Shown: piece after piece, positions 36,201-47,897 of the stretch
Position numbering within the stretch: position 1 is the first letter of the stretch
Layout of the letters: each line of letters begins with the position of its first letter
Source: Leucocoprinus leucothites
Taxonomy: Eukaryota; Basidiomycota; Agaricomycetes; Agaricales; Agaricaceae
Direction of reading: 5' to 3'
Assembly: GCA_013368445.1 (NCBI GenBank)
Contig: JAACJO010000017.1
Location: forward strand, 186,001 to 250,000
Length of the DNA: 64,000 bases
Program-made: the position numbers and the translations under genes
Notes under the pieces: generated by a model
Seen by the model: the letters and a program-made list of their open reading frames with translations, nothing else
The model's database searches: none
Told to the model about the DNA's origin: nothing

Positions 36201-38064
36201 AGAAGGTAATGATTCTTCGTATGTTCTCCAACTAGTCCTTTGAAGGATCTACACGAAGTTGAATTCAGGGTAAGACGTATCCAAGGGACCAAGAAACAGT
36301 TTAAGCCGATTTCATGATATTCCAGCTTCTCGGTACCTCGGATTGACACCAAAAGTCAAACTCTCCTGAGAATGCTAGCGTGGTTGCTGTCCTACCTCGA
36401 AGCAACATATGATACAGAAGCCACTGAGAAGGACACGCCACACTGTGTTACCGTGATTGATCGTGACCCAGTGGCGTTTGTTAAAGGAGGTGGCACTTTG
36501 TCGGAACGCCACGGCTTCGAATAAATAGTAAACAATAGTCCAAAGGCTTGCCGACCATGTTTTCGAGGAGATAGTAAAAATCGGACTTTAAAGAGTCCGC
36601 CGCAGAGCTCGAGGAAATCGGAAATTACTGCGGCCTGGGAACATGGACTTTACTCAGATTTCTTACATACCAGAGGCTCCAGTTTTCTCCAAAAATCAGA
36701 ATGACGCTGACGATAGCTCAATATTAGGATACATTGCGGCGCGTTAGAAATACGCCGCCGTCAGTCCATCCTAGTACTCAAGACTGGCTCAAGGGGACCT
36801 ACCATTTCATAAAGTACTGCCTCTGTATTATAGACTTGTTGACTTGGCGCAAGAGAAGACCGCCGCATCACGAGGATGATGATATTTGCATCAAACGAAG
36901 TCGTCATCCATTGGACATAGAGGTCCCACTCCGAGGAGGACAGTGCAATATACCCACTATTATTCGGGAAAGTGGAGTAAGGGGTTGACAGAGCGAATAA
37001 TGTTCTCGCAGTTCCTGTCAGTGTAAGTTATTGTAACTCTGAACTTTACCTGAAGTCGAAATGTAAATGGGTGAATGGGCCTGATTCCGCATCGGTGTCC
37101 CACGGAACTGTTTGGCTGGTTCCCTTGATGCAGAGTTGATGCAAAGAAAATAACCGGGACCCAGGCAGAGGATTTGCAGAGGCTTTCTTTCGGATCTTCT
37201 CAGTGGAATACACTGTATTCCAATACCTGTGCGGACGCCCAAGACGACACAAAAGAGAAAGCCACACATGAAATTGTTTACTAGACCGCTGCTCACCTGA
37301 CGACAATTGATAGCAAATCAGGTCTCTGATAGGTGCAGTAACAAATTCACAACGATGACGGCAAGGTCTCAGAGCAAGGGGTACACAACCATATCCGAAT
37401 GTCGTCAGAGGCTCTAATATGGCGCCCTCCCGCTGAGCACTGATTGGCTGATCAATCAGGTAGACCTGATCGTGGCATCCTTCACTAGCCGTCGGCTTTC
37501 TTATTGGCTGTTCACACTGACCCGACACAAAACGAGCCGCACTATACCGGCACCGAAACATGCGGCTCGCATCAGGGTCTGGTTCAGCTCTGCGAGAATC
37601 TGCGAGGATCAGGAAGGTGGATAAATGTGTTCACAGACCCACATTTGTGCATTGGTATCATAAAAAGGAGCTTCAATTGATGCCTTAAAGGGAGATCCGG
37701 TACCAGCGTGCTTCTAGCCCGCAAAATGGATTTTGCTTGACTATAGCGGACACCCCCATAGGTCCTAGCAAATAGTTCTTTATCACAGAATTTGCCCAAC
37801 GGTCGCGGGAGCGTTCACGTTATCACACAGTCGGTTACATCCGTACACCATATTCACTCACTCTGGTATAAATTCAATTAATGGTTCATTTGGCACGAAA
37901 CCCTCCAACCGCAGGCTGAGCATGTCCCTCAACAGACTTCCCTTCAAGGGCATCGCAATACACTAACCTCAGGTAAATTCACACAAAATATTGAGGGATA
38001 ACGAGAGCATAACAGAAAGCTACGTACACTGGAATACATATGCATCAAATCGATCACTCCACCT
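33225..38064. other. Gene-poor stretch of about 4.8 kb
   Basis: From 33225 to about 34370 the plus strand is strikingly pyrimidine-rich (runs of T and C) and opens long frames by composition alone; it fits a long 3'UTR or non-coding DNA. From 34.4 to 38.0 kb there are only scattered short ORFs. One of them (35113-35301, ATG start, 62 codons, ending in a Ser run) is a weak candidate. No mobile-element motifs seen. Confidence 0.45.
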
Positions 38065-40486
38065 TTACATATTTTGCCGTTGGAGAAGACCAAAGAACCG
38101 ACCCCTCTTTTCCTTTGCAGATATCTTGGCCTTGACTTCTTCCTCCATCTCTTCTTCGGTGATATGCCCACCTAGTGCATACCACACGACAGACGCCATA
38201 CCCAGCGTAGCAGTAAGCACACATCTGTACCGGGCAGGTAATCAGCTAGGATACATTCACTCAAACAGTTCAGTGCATACCCAAACATCGCACCAATCCC
38301 TTTTGGATGCCAACCTAGCTTCTGTGGGAAGGGGCCCACAGTCAAACCTTGTAGGTCGGTTGTCGAAGCTTTGCCGACGGCATTTCCGGAAATGGGTCTC
38401 CCGAGCGCCTCGCAATTATCTTTCAGCTTCTGCGGAACTTGATTGTGCTGTTGGGCAGTCAGCGGTGCTTCAATCAGCTGGAAGGCTAAGCCGGCTTCCA
38501 AATGCCATTCGATGTGACCTGAAGGAGAATGAGATGGTTACCCCCAACACGGCAATAAATTCAGGAAGAGAATCTTACAGTGGAAGAACCAGACTCCGGG
38601 GTTGTCGGCCACCACTCGGAGAGTGACAGAGCCCATCGAAGGGATTTGGAACACGTCGCGTCGGATGGGGTTAGTTTGACCTTCGACGATGGGCGGGTTA
38701 AGCGTCGGATCATCAGACGTATAATCTTGTGCTTGTCCGACGAGCATGGGCTTATGGCCGTGCAAGTGGCTAGCACCAACGACATTATAAAACGGCGCTT
38801 CGGCAATGCATATGATTAGAAGACTTACAAAGGGTGCTTCCCGGCATCGGCATTCTTGATGACAAGGTCAACGACGTCCATATGGTCAACAACAAAGCTC
38901 TGAGGACCATAAGCTTGTGCAACCGTTGCATTATCGCCAAGTGTGAGAGCGGAGAGGATAGCTGGGACCTCTGGAGAGTTGTAAATAGTGGCATTGAAAG
39001 TACCATGGTTGGTACCATCATCAAACGTGTCGAAAATAACCTCAAGTTCAACCGTCTTTGTCACTCTTGGAGCTGCGATCTGTTGCACGGGAACGAGCGA
39101 AATGTCATCAACAACTTGGTACTCGTCTACTGGGCCCGAGTCGGTGAGCGTTGCCGTGGAGTTGTAGGTAATTGAGGAGGTCACATCTATGGATTGACGG
39201 TTAGACTATTCTGGCATTACTGAAGTGGAAATCACCTACTGGGGTTCAGACTCTCAGGGACTGTGTCGAACATGTCAACGTCCATGTTGGCGTGGATAGC
39301 CCAGTTACTCAAAGTGTCGTTACGGGCTGTAACAAGAACAGAATAACGTTGGGCGACAGAAATACCGATTGTACCAGCAGGCGACTCTTCAACGTCAGTC
39401 TGCGAGCTGCGACGTCAGTGATTGATCTTCAAGGCGAGAGAAATAACTTACACCATCGACTTCAATGATACGCATCTCGTGGCCATCGATCCAGAAAAAG
39501 AAAGCGGCAAACGCGGACGTATTGAGGATTCTTAGACGATACGTCTTGCCAGGCTGGAATGGCAGTGTGGCATTTTCGTTAAACCCGACTGCAGAGGTGA
39601 CGGGCGAAGGAGATGATCCAGGGATAGGCCCGAGGTAGCTCGCATTCTGGGCAAAGTACACGAGAGCTGAGTCTGTTATTGCGAAGTCTCTTCAGGTACA
39701 CTCGGGTATCGAAAGGTGAGGAATAACTAACCAGGAACAGGTTCAGCACCGCCGGGATTGGCAATGCTGAGGAATTTGTTCAAGAGATCGGCGTGTTGGT
39801 CATGGTACCAGTCTCCGAGTATGACGGTAAACTCCTCGTCATAGGAGTGAGCCTCGGTAGGGGGATGCAGCACTAAAGGTGCTCTCAATCCATCAACGTA
39901 TTGACCCTGGTTATAAAATTACTATCAATAAGTCGCAAGAGAACCTCTAGAATCTCACCGATGCATGGGCGTGAACCCAGTAGGTGCCCCACTGACCGGA
40001 GGAGTTGATAGGAACTACATAGTCAAAGTCACCGTTAGGGGGAATCCCACTGTTAAGGGCAAGAAATCGTGAGTACAAGTACAACGAAGATAAAGTGCAA
40101 GCCGAACCATTCGGATACTCCTGCTGCGCCGTCCATCCACGAGGTGGTATTGAAGAACATGCCATGGTGGTGTAGGGTAGTCGGCTGATCCAAGGAATTG
40201 TGGGCGTGTACCACAAGGGAGTCGGTCGTATGCACGTCTATCGGGGGTGGTCTTTGAAGTGAAGCCGTAATGAGCAAGAAATTCGCTTCCGTTACCGTGA
40301 GATAGCTTACGGCCAAGTACCATTGATACCAACGACACGGCGCTCAAAGAGACCATCGGGATTGGCATTCTCGACATAGGTGATGTCCCACCACACTTCT
40401 TGAACTCCTCCGAAAACAGAGGGGATGAAATAGAGCCATGCCACAAAGAGGATCATGGATGAAGGGAGTGAGATTGGGGGGCTCAT
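38065..40486 (-). CDS. FET3: Fet3-type multicopper ferroxidase
   Basis: This enzyme oxidises Fe(II) to Fe(III) with reduction of O2 at the cell surface and hands the iron to the Ftr1 permease. The ATG at 40486 begins a signal peptide (SSMILFVAWLYFIPSVFG). Copper-ligand motifs occur in order: LHHHGMF, GTYWVHAH, FHLHGH (restored by an intron between KHPF and HLHGH) and FFHCHIEWHLEAGL (restored by an intron after HC). The Fet3-typical VILGDWYHDQHADLL block is present. The C-terminal part has a single transmembrane helix (GIGAMFG then CVLTATLGMASVVWYAL, joined over a 56-nt intron at 38225-38280). A charged cytosolic tail ends FFGLLQRQNM, stop TAA at 38065-38067. About ten exons. Head-to-head with FTR1, which is the classic arrangement for this pair. 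A TATA box lies ~55 bp upstream and four GATA-type sites lie in the shared promoter. Confidence 0.95.
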
Positions 40487-40540
40487 GGAGCTAGGGACTC
40501 AAACGGCAATCGGCTTAACGACCGATCCTCGTCGTGTTGC

Positions 40541-40547
40541 TTTTATA
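40541..40547 (-). promoter_or_regulatory. TATA box of FET3
   Basis: TATAAAA on the minus strand, about 55 bp upstream of the FET3 ATG. Confidence 0.55.
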
Positions 40548-40671
40548 AGCAAGGCGAAAGGCTAGAAGGTGTCAATATCATGCCTCAAAATTGCTAACTT
40601 TCAATGCAGGAGTGTCCCGAAAAGCCTCGCGGACGAAAATAGAAATCAGACTTGTGGGGCAAGTGTGTGAT

Positions 40672-40680
40672 TATCTGATA
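40672..40680 (+). promoter_or_regulatory. GATA-type iron-repressor site 1 (ATCTGATAA)
   Basis: A perfect ATCTGATAA, matching the ATCWGATAA consensus of the fungal iron-responsive GATA repressors. It lies 186 bp upstream of FET3. Confidence 0.7.
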
Positions 40681-40953
40681 AAGGAACAGCCCTATCGTAC
40701 GATAAGAAGCTAAGAACTGGGTAAAAACTGACAAAAGTGTCGAGACTTAGAAATCGTGGGACCAGGGTATTGTAGTGCTGTTTAACGAATTGTAGGTCCA
40801 TTGCATAGGTCTTGAGTTACTTGGCGTATACTTGTTGATTATCCGGACTATACTTGTAGGCTCGACTGATTTCGACGAGACTCCTCGTCTTTGGCTCAAA
40901 GACTGAATAGTGCTGCTGGGTCCGAATTTAGCCGGAAGTAGGAGCATTACATC

Positions 40954-40962
40954 TTATCAGAT
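40954..40962 (-). promoter_or_regulatory. GATA-type iron-repressor site 2
   Basis: TTATCAGAT on the plus strand, that is, ATCTGATAA on the minus strand. First of three sites within 54 bp, about 210 bp before the FTR1 ATG. Confidence 0.75.
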
Positions 40963-40974
40963 GCCACGTCCGCA

Positions 40975-40983
40975 ATCTGATAA
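40975..40983 (+). promoter_or_regulatory. GATA-type iron-repressor site 3
   Basis: A perfect ATCTGATAA, 12 nt after site 2 and in the opposite orientation. Confidence 0.75.
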
Positions 40984-40998
40984 GGGCCGATGGTTTCA

Positions 40999-41007
40999 TT
41001 ATCAGAT
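40999..41007 (-). promoter_or_regulatory. GATA-type iron-repressor site 4
   Basis: TTATCAGAT on the plus strand (ATCTGATAA on the minus strand), 15 nt after site 3 and about 164 bp before the FTR1 ATG. Confidence 0.75.
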
Positions 41008-41170
41008 TAGAACCCTAGTTTTGTGGGAATTATGGAGCGAAAATAGATTCAAAGGCGAGAATTGATTCCGGCTTCCCGGCCTCTTGGGCAGGAACTAGGG
41101 CTATCGTTTGGCTCTTAAAACGAGGTAATGGAGCGACTTCTATCCCCACTGGACTACAGCTCGCTCTAGA

Positions 41171-42882
41171 ATGGCCAAAAACTTGTTCTCTGTGCCCATC
41201 TTTTTCATTGTCTTCAGGGAGACCCTCGAGGCAGCAATCATCGTCTCTGTTTTACTTGGTCTTGTAGAGCAACTCGTCTATGATGAAAACAAAGAAACAC
41301 CCCCTGCTACATCTATCACTGGTAACGAAGGTTCTGATACAGATAGCAAGAATGGCTCGAACGTGCGGTCTGGAACAACCTCCGGTCTCGTGGAGGACAG
41401 TACTGGCATCCAACGCCGAAGGCTACTGAGAAAGATGCGGATTCAAGTAAGGGCGGCTGCGTACACGTGCATGATAACTGCATTCATCTGTCAATCAGAT
41501 ATTCATTGGTGCTGCCATTGGACTGTTCATCGCACTGGCTATTGGTGCTGCGTAAGTCCTGAGGTTCTGGAACTCGGGTACACCGTTTCTGACAAGGACT
41601 TAGGTTCATTGCTGTCTGGTTTACCAAGGCGAGTGACCTCTGGTCCAAGTCGGAAGAGCTTTGGGAAGGTAATCTGGCTCCTGTGAATTATCTAGGTAAC
41701 CTCATTGGACTGACTGCACTTTAACCTTGAAGGTATCTTCAATTTGATCGCCTCCCTCATGATCTTTGTCATGGGCATTTCCGTCTTAAAGATGGACAGG
41801 GGTGAGTCTTACTGTATTCACTCGATGATGAAGAACCTTGACTAACTCACTCGCTCTTTCAGCTAAAGTCAAGTGGAGAGTCAAGCTTACCAGAGCCTTT
41901 GAGGGCGGTCGTCAGTGGTATGCTTCTGATGAGACTGACGTTGGAATAATGAAATATTTTCAGATATCGACAAGGAAGCTACAGCAGGTAAATGGGTTCT
42001 CCTAGTACTCCCCTTGGTCACTGTGATGCGCGAAGGTACGCCCAATTGTGACTTTCCTCCGCGATCTGAACCTAGGGCTGACCTGCGTTCCCGCAAATAC
42101 CAGGGCTGGAAGCTGTCGTTTTCGTCGGAGGCGTATCCCTCGGCGAACCCGCGACGTCAATCCCTATCGCCACGATAGTTGGTATCATCTGTGGGCTTGT
42201 CTGCGGATTCCTCATTTACCAGTTCGCTAGCAGGACCGGTAAGCCTCTTCTTATTCCTTGGCGATTAAACTATCCTAATACCACTGTCCCCAGCGCTGAC
42301 AGTTTTCCTCGTGGTGATGACAAACTTCCTTCTGCTAATCGGAGCAGGTCTCTTCAGCAAAGCTGTCCGCAACTTCGAGGGCCACGCATTTAGCGCGCTT
42401 CTCGGTGCAGACGGCGATGACGCTGGAGGAACTGGCCCGGGTTCATACGATGTTCGAGGTAATGTGTGGCACCTCGACTGCTGTACCTCATCAAGTACCA
42501 GCGACCAGGGCTGGTCGATTTTCTCCGCTATTTTTGGATGGTCCAATAACGGTTCCCGTACGTATCTACTGGGTACTGTCCACAGATATATTACTGATAA
42601 TATGGTTCCTTCAGTGGGAACTATATTGTCTTACGTCTTTTACTGGATTGCTGTCATTGTAGCTTTAATCTACCTTAAATTCTCAGAGGTGAGCTGTTTC
42701 GAAGAGTCGCCCCGGGTTTCTGTTGCTCAGACTTTTTCAAGGGTCGCACTTCTCTCTTTGGCCGCCAATCGGCAACAGCGAAAAAGCGGGAAGAGAGGCG
42801 GGCTCAAAAGGCTATCGGACACAATCACGACGATGTAGAGAAATCAGATAACCCGGTCGGGATCAACGAGCTGCCGAGGTGA
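41171..42882 (+). CDS. FTR1: High-affinity iron permease Ftr1
   Basis: A plasma-membrane Fe(III) permease that works as a complex with Fet3. The ATG at 41171 begins MAKNLFSVPIFFIVFRETLEAAI, carrying the first R-E-x-L-E iron-binding motif in TM1. Exon 1 ends at 41446, and later exons give IFIGAAIGLFIALAIGA, FIAVWFTKASDLWSKSEELWE and GIFNLIASLMIFVMGISVLK. The second motif, MREGLEAVVFVGGVSLG, is split by an intron between E and G. Further TM segments are IVGIICGLVCGFLIYQF, ALTVFLVVMTNFLLLIGAGLF and VGTILSYVFYWIAVIVALIYL, about seven in all. The GHxFSALLG and GWSNNGS region matches the family. The charged C-terminal tail ends GINELPR, stop TGA at 42880-42882. Roughly nine to ten exons; one junction (after AFEGG) best uses GTCAGT as donor. 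It shares its promoter with FET3. Confidence 0.94.
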
Positions 42883-43101
42883 ACATCTATGTTGAATTGC
42901 ATCCTAAGATATCTATAAGATACTATGTGATCGATTGTACCGTTTATTTTTGACCGTACGGCGTCACGTTACAATTATGATTTCGTCCGTCTAAAGTCCA
43001 ATAGTACTCGTTTCAACTATCTTACAAAGGTCTAACGCTACAAAGGCCAACGTAAACCCAGTCGCTCTATTAAACGAATTACAGATTGGCCTATTTAATT
43101 C

Positions 43102-46100
43102 TCAGGTCGCAAGGTCCAGGCGGAACAAACAATATAGAAGAGTGGGCGTCGAGCAGAAAGGACAGCGCGACGTTTTGATTACTGCATCTACGATGCACCT
43201 ATGATCAAGGAAATCAGCCTTCAAGTCTAGTGGCACCACGATGTACGCTACGAAACGACACCCACCTGTTGCAGAACACGTGTCCGCACACTGTCGCCGT
43301 GATATCATCAGGCGTTTCTCTCCGGCACGCACGACACTGGAGAGATGGCAAACTCGACGAGGAGCCACCCATACCTCCCATTCCATCTGACGCAGAGGTC
43401 GAAGCAATGGAGACATTGGGTGTCACGCCGAGTGATGGAGCAACCAAATGTTGCTTGCTAAATTCACCACCCTCATGATCCAGGTGGGAAGAAGAAACCA
43501 CTTGAGGCAGCGTAACATCATCCTCGGCCTTCGGGGTGGCAAGAACCGGCGAAGGCGTGGGCGAAGGCGATTTTGCTGTCACTTCTAGTAGGCACGCAAT
43601 TAGCAAATTTGAAAAATTTCGTTGGGTCTATGCTAAACTTACCTGTCTCTACCTCATGGCTTGAATCCGACTTCGGGGTCTCGTGTGAAACGCCATAGAC
43701 TGAAGCCGATCTAGAAGGAACCCTACTTGTTGAGATAGGGTCCACAATAGCCGAAGCGATCTCTGGCCCCTCGAACTCTTCGTGGAGCTCTTGATTTGAG
43801 GTGACGAAGCTCTGAGGAGAAGATGGAGGAGAGAGTTCTGGATAAAATTTCTCCTCAGAGTCGTGGTCCGCACTTCCATTGAGGGGAGACAGAAGCGCGC
43901 TGTTTTCTTGGTGAATACCAAGAACGGTCAAACTGCGGTCGTGTGCTTCTTTTTCTGACTTCACTCGTGTGATGGGTGCATTTTCCTCGATAAAGAGATC
44001 ATGAGCTGATGAAGGGGAAGGAGGAAGAGATTCGGGTAGGGGGTGTTGTGCCTCAGGAATATCGAAATTTCGATCTAAATCAACTGGTGAAGGCCCTAGA
44101 GGAGAAATAGCAGGCAGAACAGCGAGTCCTATTGGGGAGACAACTTCGGGGGAGGTAGGACTCGCGCATTGGCTAGCAAGTTCGTAAGAAAACGTTGTTC
44201 ATTTCCATGATAGTCGTATCGTACCTGCTTTCAGTCACCTTGTAAGTCGGTATATTGAAGGATGATATTTCGGACCGGGTCGACGAGGTAGCTCTAGATC
44301 TGGAGCGCTATGGAGAAAAATGTCAATTTGTCGATCTTATCAAGTAAAGGAAACTTACACTTGGCTCGCGCTTCCTCTTGTAGACGGGAGTGGGAGACGG
44401 AGCGGGCAGGACGTTAGAACTCACAGACGAGATGGTGCTGAAATCCGTGCTGAAATCCGACGGTGACGGTAGGGAGGTATCAGAAGTGCGGTATGTATCA
44501 ACTCCAGGCTTCACACCAAACTCTTGTAATGGAGCGTCGGCTACAAAACGCGGCGTCGAAACAGCCGAAAGTAGCGAGAGGTCGTCTTGTAAGGATGCTT
44601 TGTGAGCCTGAGGACTATCTTCCTTTACTACACTCTCGAAGCGTAGATGTTCCTGATCACGCTCTTCGCGTTTGGTTTCTGGTGTCGCAATTGATCGAGG
44701 GGAGAGATTCGTATTGCAGAATCTTGTCGTTCTAGGGACGAAAATGGGAGGGGTAGTGAAAGGAGTGATGGGGGGTGCTGGCGAAAAGCAGGCTCATACG
44801 AAGGATTGAAGGAATTAAACGCAGAAGAATTCGCTGGGGGAGTTGGTAGAGCGTTAATAGATCCCCGGCGGGCAGCGATAGAAGCCTGGATATTTTGACC
44901 GTTGGACCCATTTGGTAAAACCTGTGAAGCAACAAACCGAGCGCTGCCTGGGTAAAGTCTAGGATTGAAGTTGTACTCCGCCCGACTTGAGTTAAGTCTA
45001 GACTCAGAGAACGTCGGTGATCCACGTTTTACGCCGCCAACAGGTGGCAACTGTAGACAAAAATAACCTTAATAAGGCTTCAAAATACAGGCCAGAAACA
45101 CATACGCTAGCTGTTGTCGGCGTTCGTCCATCGCCAAACTCGCTCGAAGGGCGATAGCGGGCGGGACACCCTGAAACCGGTAGGGCTGCGAGAATGGTAT
45201 CTGCCAACAATGGGTCAGCACTTCTAGAAACAAACATAAATGAAGAACCCACAAGCTGCTGCGAATGGTTTGTGCTAGGTGCTGTGGTGCTCCCTGGCCG
45301 TGCATTCCACGATGGAGGCGAGATCGGCAATGAAATTGGGGCCTGAAGACCTGGTTGGCGGGGGAGGTGGGTGCGTGGTACCTGAACATTCTACGAAAAT
45401 AAGAAAAAATCCCACCCGCTAATTACAGGATGAGGGGAAGCGTACTGACCTCACGGGAGGACCAAAGTTCGTCCACCTGTTTTCCTGGCCTCGGAAGGCC
45501 GATAGGACTGAAAATCGGGGCCTGAACATTTAGCAAAGGAGATGCCTGAAGATGCAACATTTGAGAAATGTCCGGTGAGTCGGTTCGTGTCGTGGTATCA
45601 ATTGCCGCCACACGTCGCAAGTCCTGTTTTGCACATTGAGGTACATGGTAAGAATGCCTGAGTCTTAAACGGCTTACCTTACTAAAGATGTTAGGCTTTG
45701 GGCTGATGGGCGAAAATCCTGTCCCGCCAAATGATATTGCCGATCCATTACGAGGTACCGGTTGCGCGTTTACGCTAGCAAATTTTTGAGAGGGTGATGT
45801 GAAAGGTCCAGACACTGTGCCCGGTTGTACTGGAGGGAGTTCTTTGACCTGGGTAGAGGCTGAGCTGGGAGGTGAAAACACTGTGGATGATACAGCCGAA
45901 GTTGGGGGACTTTGGAGCAAATTCGCCGATGATGCGTATATCGGCGAACGCACAGTCGGGGTTCCAGATTCACCCGAAGCACTGACGCTCGGTGACGTCG
46001 TGCTGCCATTGACTAAGGTTGGCTCATGCACATGCGAGTGCTTGGTTGGGAGTGAGTTCCTGATTACGACAAGGCGAATGAAAGCATACCTTTTCCAGCA

Positions 46101-46652
46101 TATCTTCATCGCGAAAACTGACGCCACATATCCGACATTTGGGGTGTGCGGGGGATGTCGTGTAGTGTTCATTTGCGGCGGTGGTGGTCTCAAATCGCAG
46201 ATTGCAGATATTGCACCACAGGTCGGTGTGGGTCTCGCGAGCATGCTAGATCCAGGTGGTGTTCATAATCCGCTCATGAAATGGGCGTTTAGAAACCTTC
46301 TTACCGCAGTTAATGCCCCGTTGTCGTAGAAACCCTTGCCACAAACGGGACAATTAGGATGATCTGTATGTCCTCGATAATGGCCGTCCAGTGCGAACTG
46401 GCTGCTGTATTGCTTTCTGCATTTCAGACAGTCGAACGTTGGAGGGTGCTTCGCTGCCATGTGCTAGGCCAGTGAATCAAACAGGAAAAGAACAAAAAAT
46501 GGTTGACATACTGCATTATAGGCAAGTTCACTTGAGAACCTACGATCGCACGCGAGGCAAAACGGGTGGGGATTGCTGCTGGTTCGAACATGCTGTAGCA
46601 AAGCTTCCTTCGTGGCGAAAGGTCTATTATCGCAAGTAGGACAGAGAGGCAT
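43102..46652 (-). CDS. Multi-C2H2 zinc-finger protein with C-terminal RING finger
   Basis: The start ATG at 46652 gives MPLCPTCDNRPFATKEALLQH. Five to six Cys2His2-type fingers follow, several restored only after splicing: CLACDRRFSSELAYN-AHMAAKH, CLKCRKQYSSQFALDGHYRGH, CPVCGKGFYDNGALTAHARETH, CNICNLRFETTTAANEHY and CRICGVSFRDEDMLEKHSHVH. A long (~700-residue) Ser/Pro/Thr-rich, probably disordered middle is spread over several exons. The last two exons form a C3HC4 RING: CRAC, CGHVFCNRC (the final CNRC is created by the splice at ~43267) and CPFC, followed by a short tail ending FRLDLAT. The RING suggests E3 ubiquitin-ligase activity, and the fingers suggest binding of nucleic acid or a protein partner; both are inference. 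Middle exon borders are approximate. It converges with FTR1 (stop-to-stop gap ~220 bp). Confidence 0.8.
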
Positions 46653-47842
46653 GTATCGTCGTCCAGTAGCCCACCGAGGATAAAGACGCGATACAAAATC
46701 CCAGCGAAATGAAGGGAGTTGATGGTTAAAGTATGATACGAAGAGCGAAAGTGCAATGATCGTGCGACTAGGGAAGGGTCTTGGTGGTGCAAGGGTAAAT
46801 GGCACAAAGTGACGACGTAGTGGAGGGATGTTCTAGTACCTTGGACGGTACTCTAAGTAAGTTTTGGGAGAAACCAGCCTAATGACGCATGTCGCATATA
46901 AAAACCACAACGCGGAAGCCTCATGGAGACCCCGTGTTTGTTTCCAAAACAGCTAAAGGAGAATAACCCGTTGATGCGACCTTGTGAACATTTAAGCGAC
47001 TACCCTTTTCGAGAACAGAGTCGTCAGGTACCGAGCCAGTCTCTTCTGTGGGTATCGACATCGACACCACTAATGAGCAGTGCTTGACCCGCCTAGAAAT
47101 CCGGGGAAGTAAAGAGAACAACCTCGGATGCGTAGTTTATTACTCGTGTAGACCTCCGCTGTCAGGGCCACCGAGAAGCACACCTCTGATGTAAGTACCT
47201 TGAGCTTGCCTCATGTTTGAGGGTTCTCTCCCACGACGAAATTGTCCAGTGGGTCAAACACTATCATGATGCGAAATACACGTTTTGGTGCTATCGCTTC
47301 TGTAGGCGCGGCCAAGGTTTCTAGATCCCGTACATAAAAGAGGTAGAATCATGGAACTCGCCTTTTTAAGGTTTTCTGTCAAATGTTTCGTGATGCCCGA
47401 GTAATTTCCTTGATGTTCTAAAATCATACGCATAGGTATTATTAATTTATTCAGTACGAGTGATGGGTGCACACACTGATGAGAAAGTTGTCGGCCTTTT
47501 GTAGCCTGGAGCTGAGCTTGTTGAGCCTAGGTAAGTATGTGTGCACCATGTTATCGGAGTCAACCCACTTGTGAGACGTTTGACTTCATCTAGCTGATGC
47601 TCTTGCTGCTGTTGAGCGTGGAACGTTGATATGGAGAGAGGAAGTAGCAGCAGTTCGTGTAAGGAATCATGCGCATAATGAGCCGAGCTGACCGACGCAG
47701 CCCGACTCCCGACCGGAGAGCAAAGGCCCGGAGTCTCCTATTGCCTAAATTAGTAAGTATGTGTCGGGAACAATCACGTGTCTCACCCAAAGGCCGCAAT
47801 GACGACAGCCGGTGGCCTCTAAAGCAGTGGCATGGAACCCAA
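46653..47842. other. Divergent intergenic region
   Basis: About 1.2 kb between the zinc-finger/RING gene (minus) and the DUF4336 gene (plus). Only short ORFs without features are present. It presumably contains both promoters. Confidence 0.5.
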
Positions 47843-47849
47843 TATAAAC
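47843..47849 (+). promoter_or_regulatory. TATA box of DUF4336 gene
   Basis: TATAAAC, preceded by CCAA, about 50 bp upstream of the ATG at 47898. Confidence 0.45.
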
Positions 47850-47897
47850 CTCTCAATGTCTCAGTGACCCTCATTGTACGAATCGCTTTCAACCATC

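Noticed and set aside
37046..37561. 171-codon minus-strand ORF (MFRCRYSAARFVSG...)
   Set aside because: Cys/Arg-rich chance-like composition, no domain, overlaps another ORF of similar length in a different frame, and lies in a gene-poor tract.
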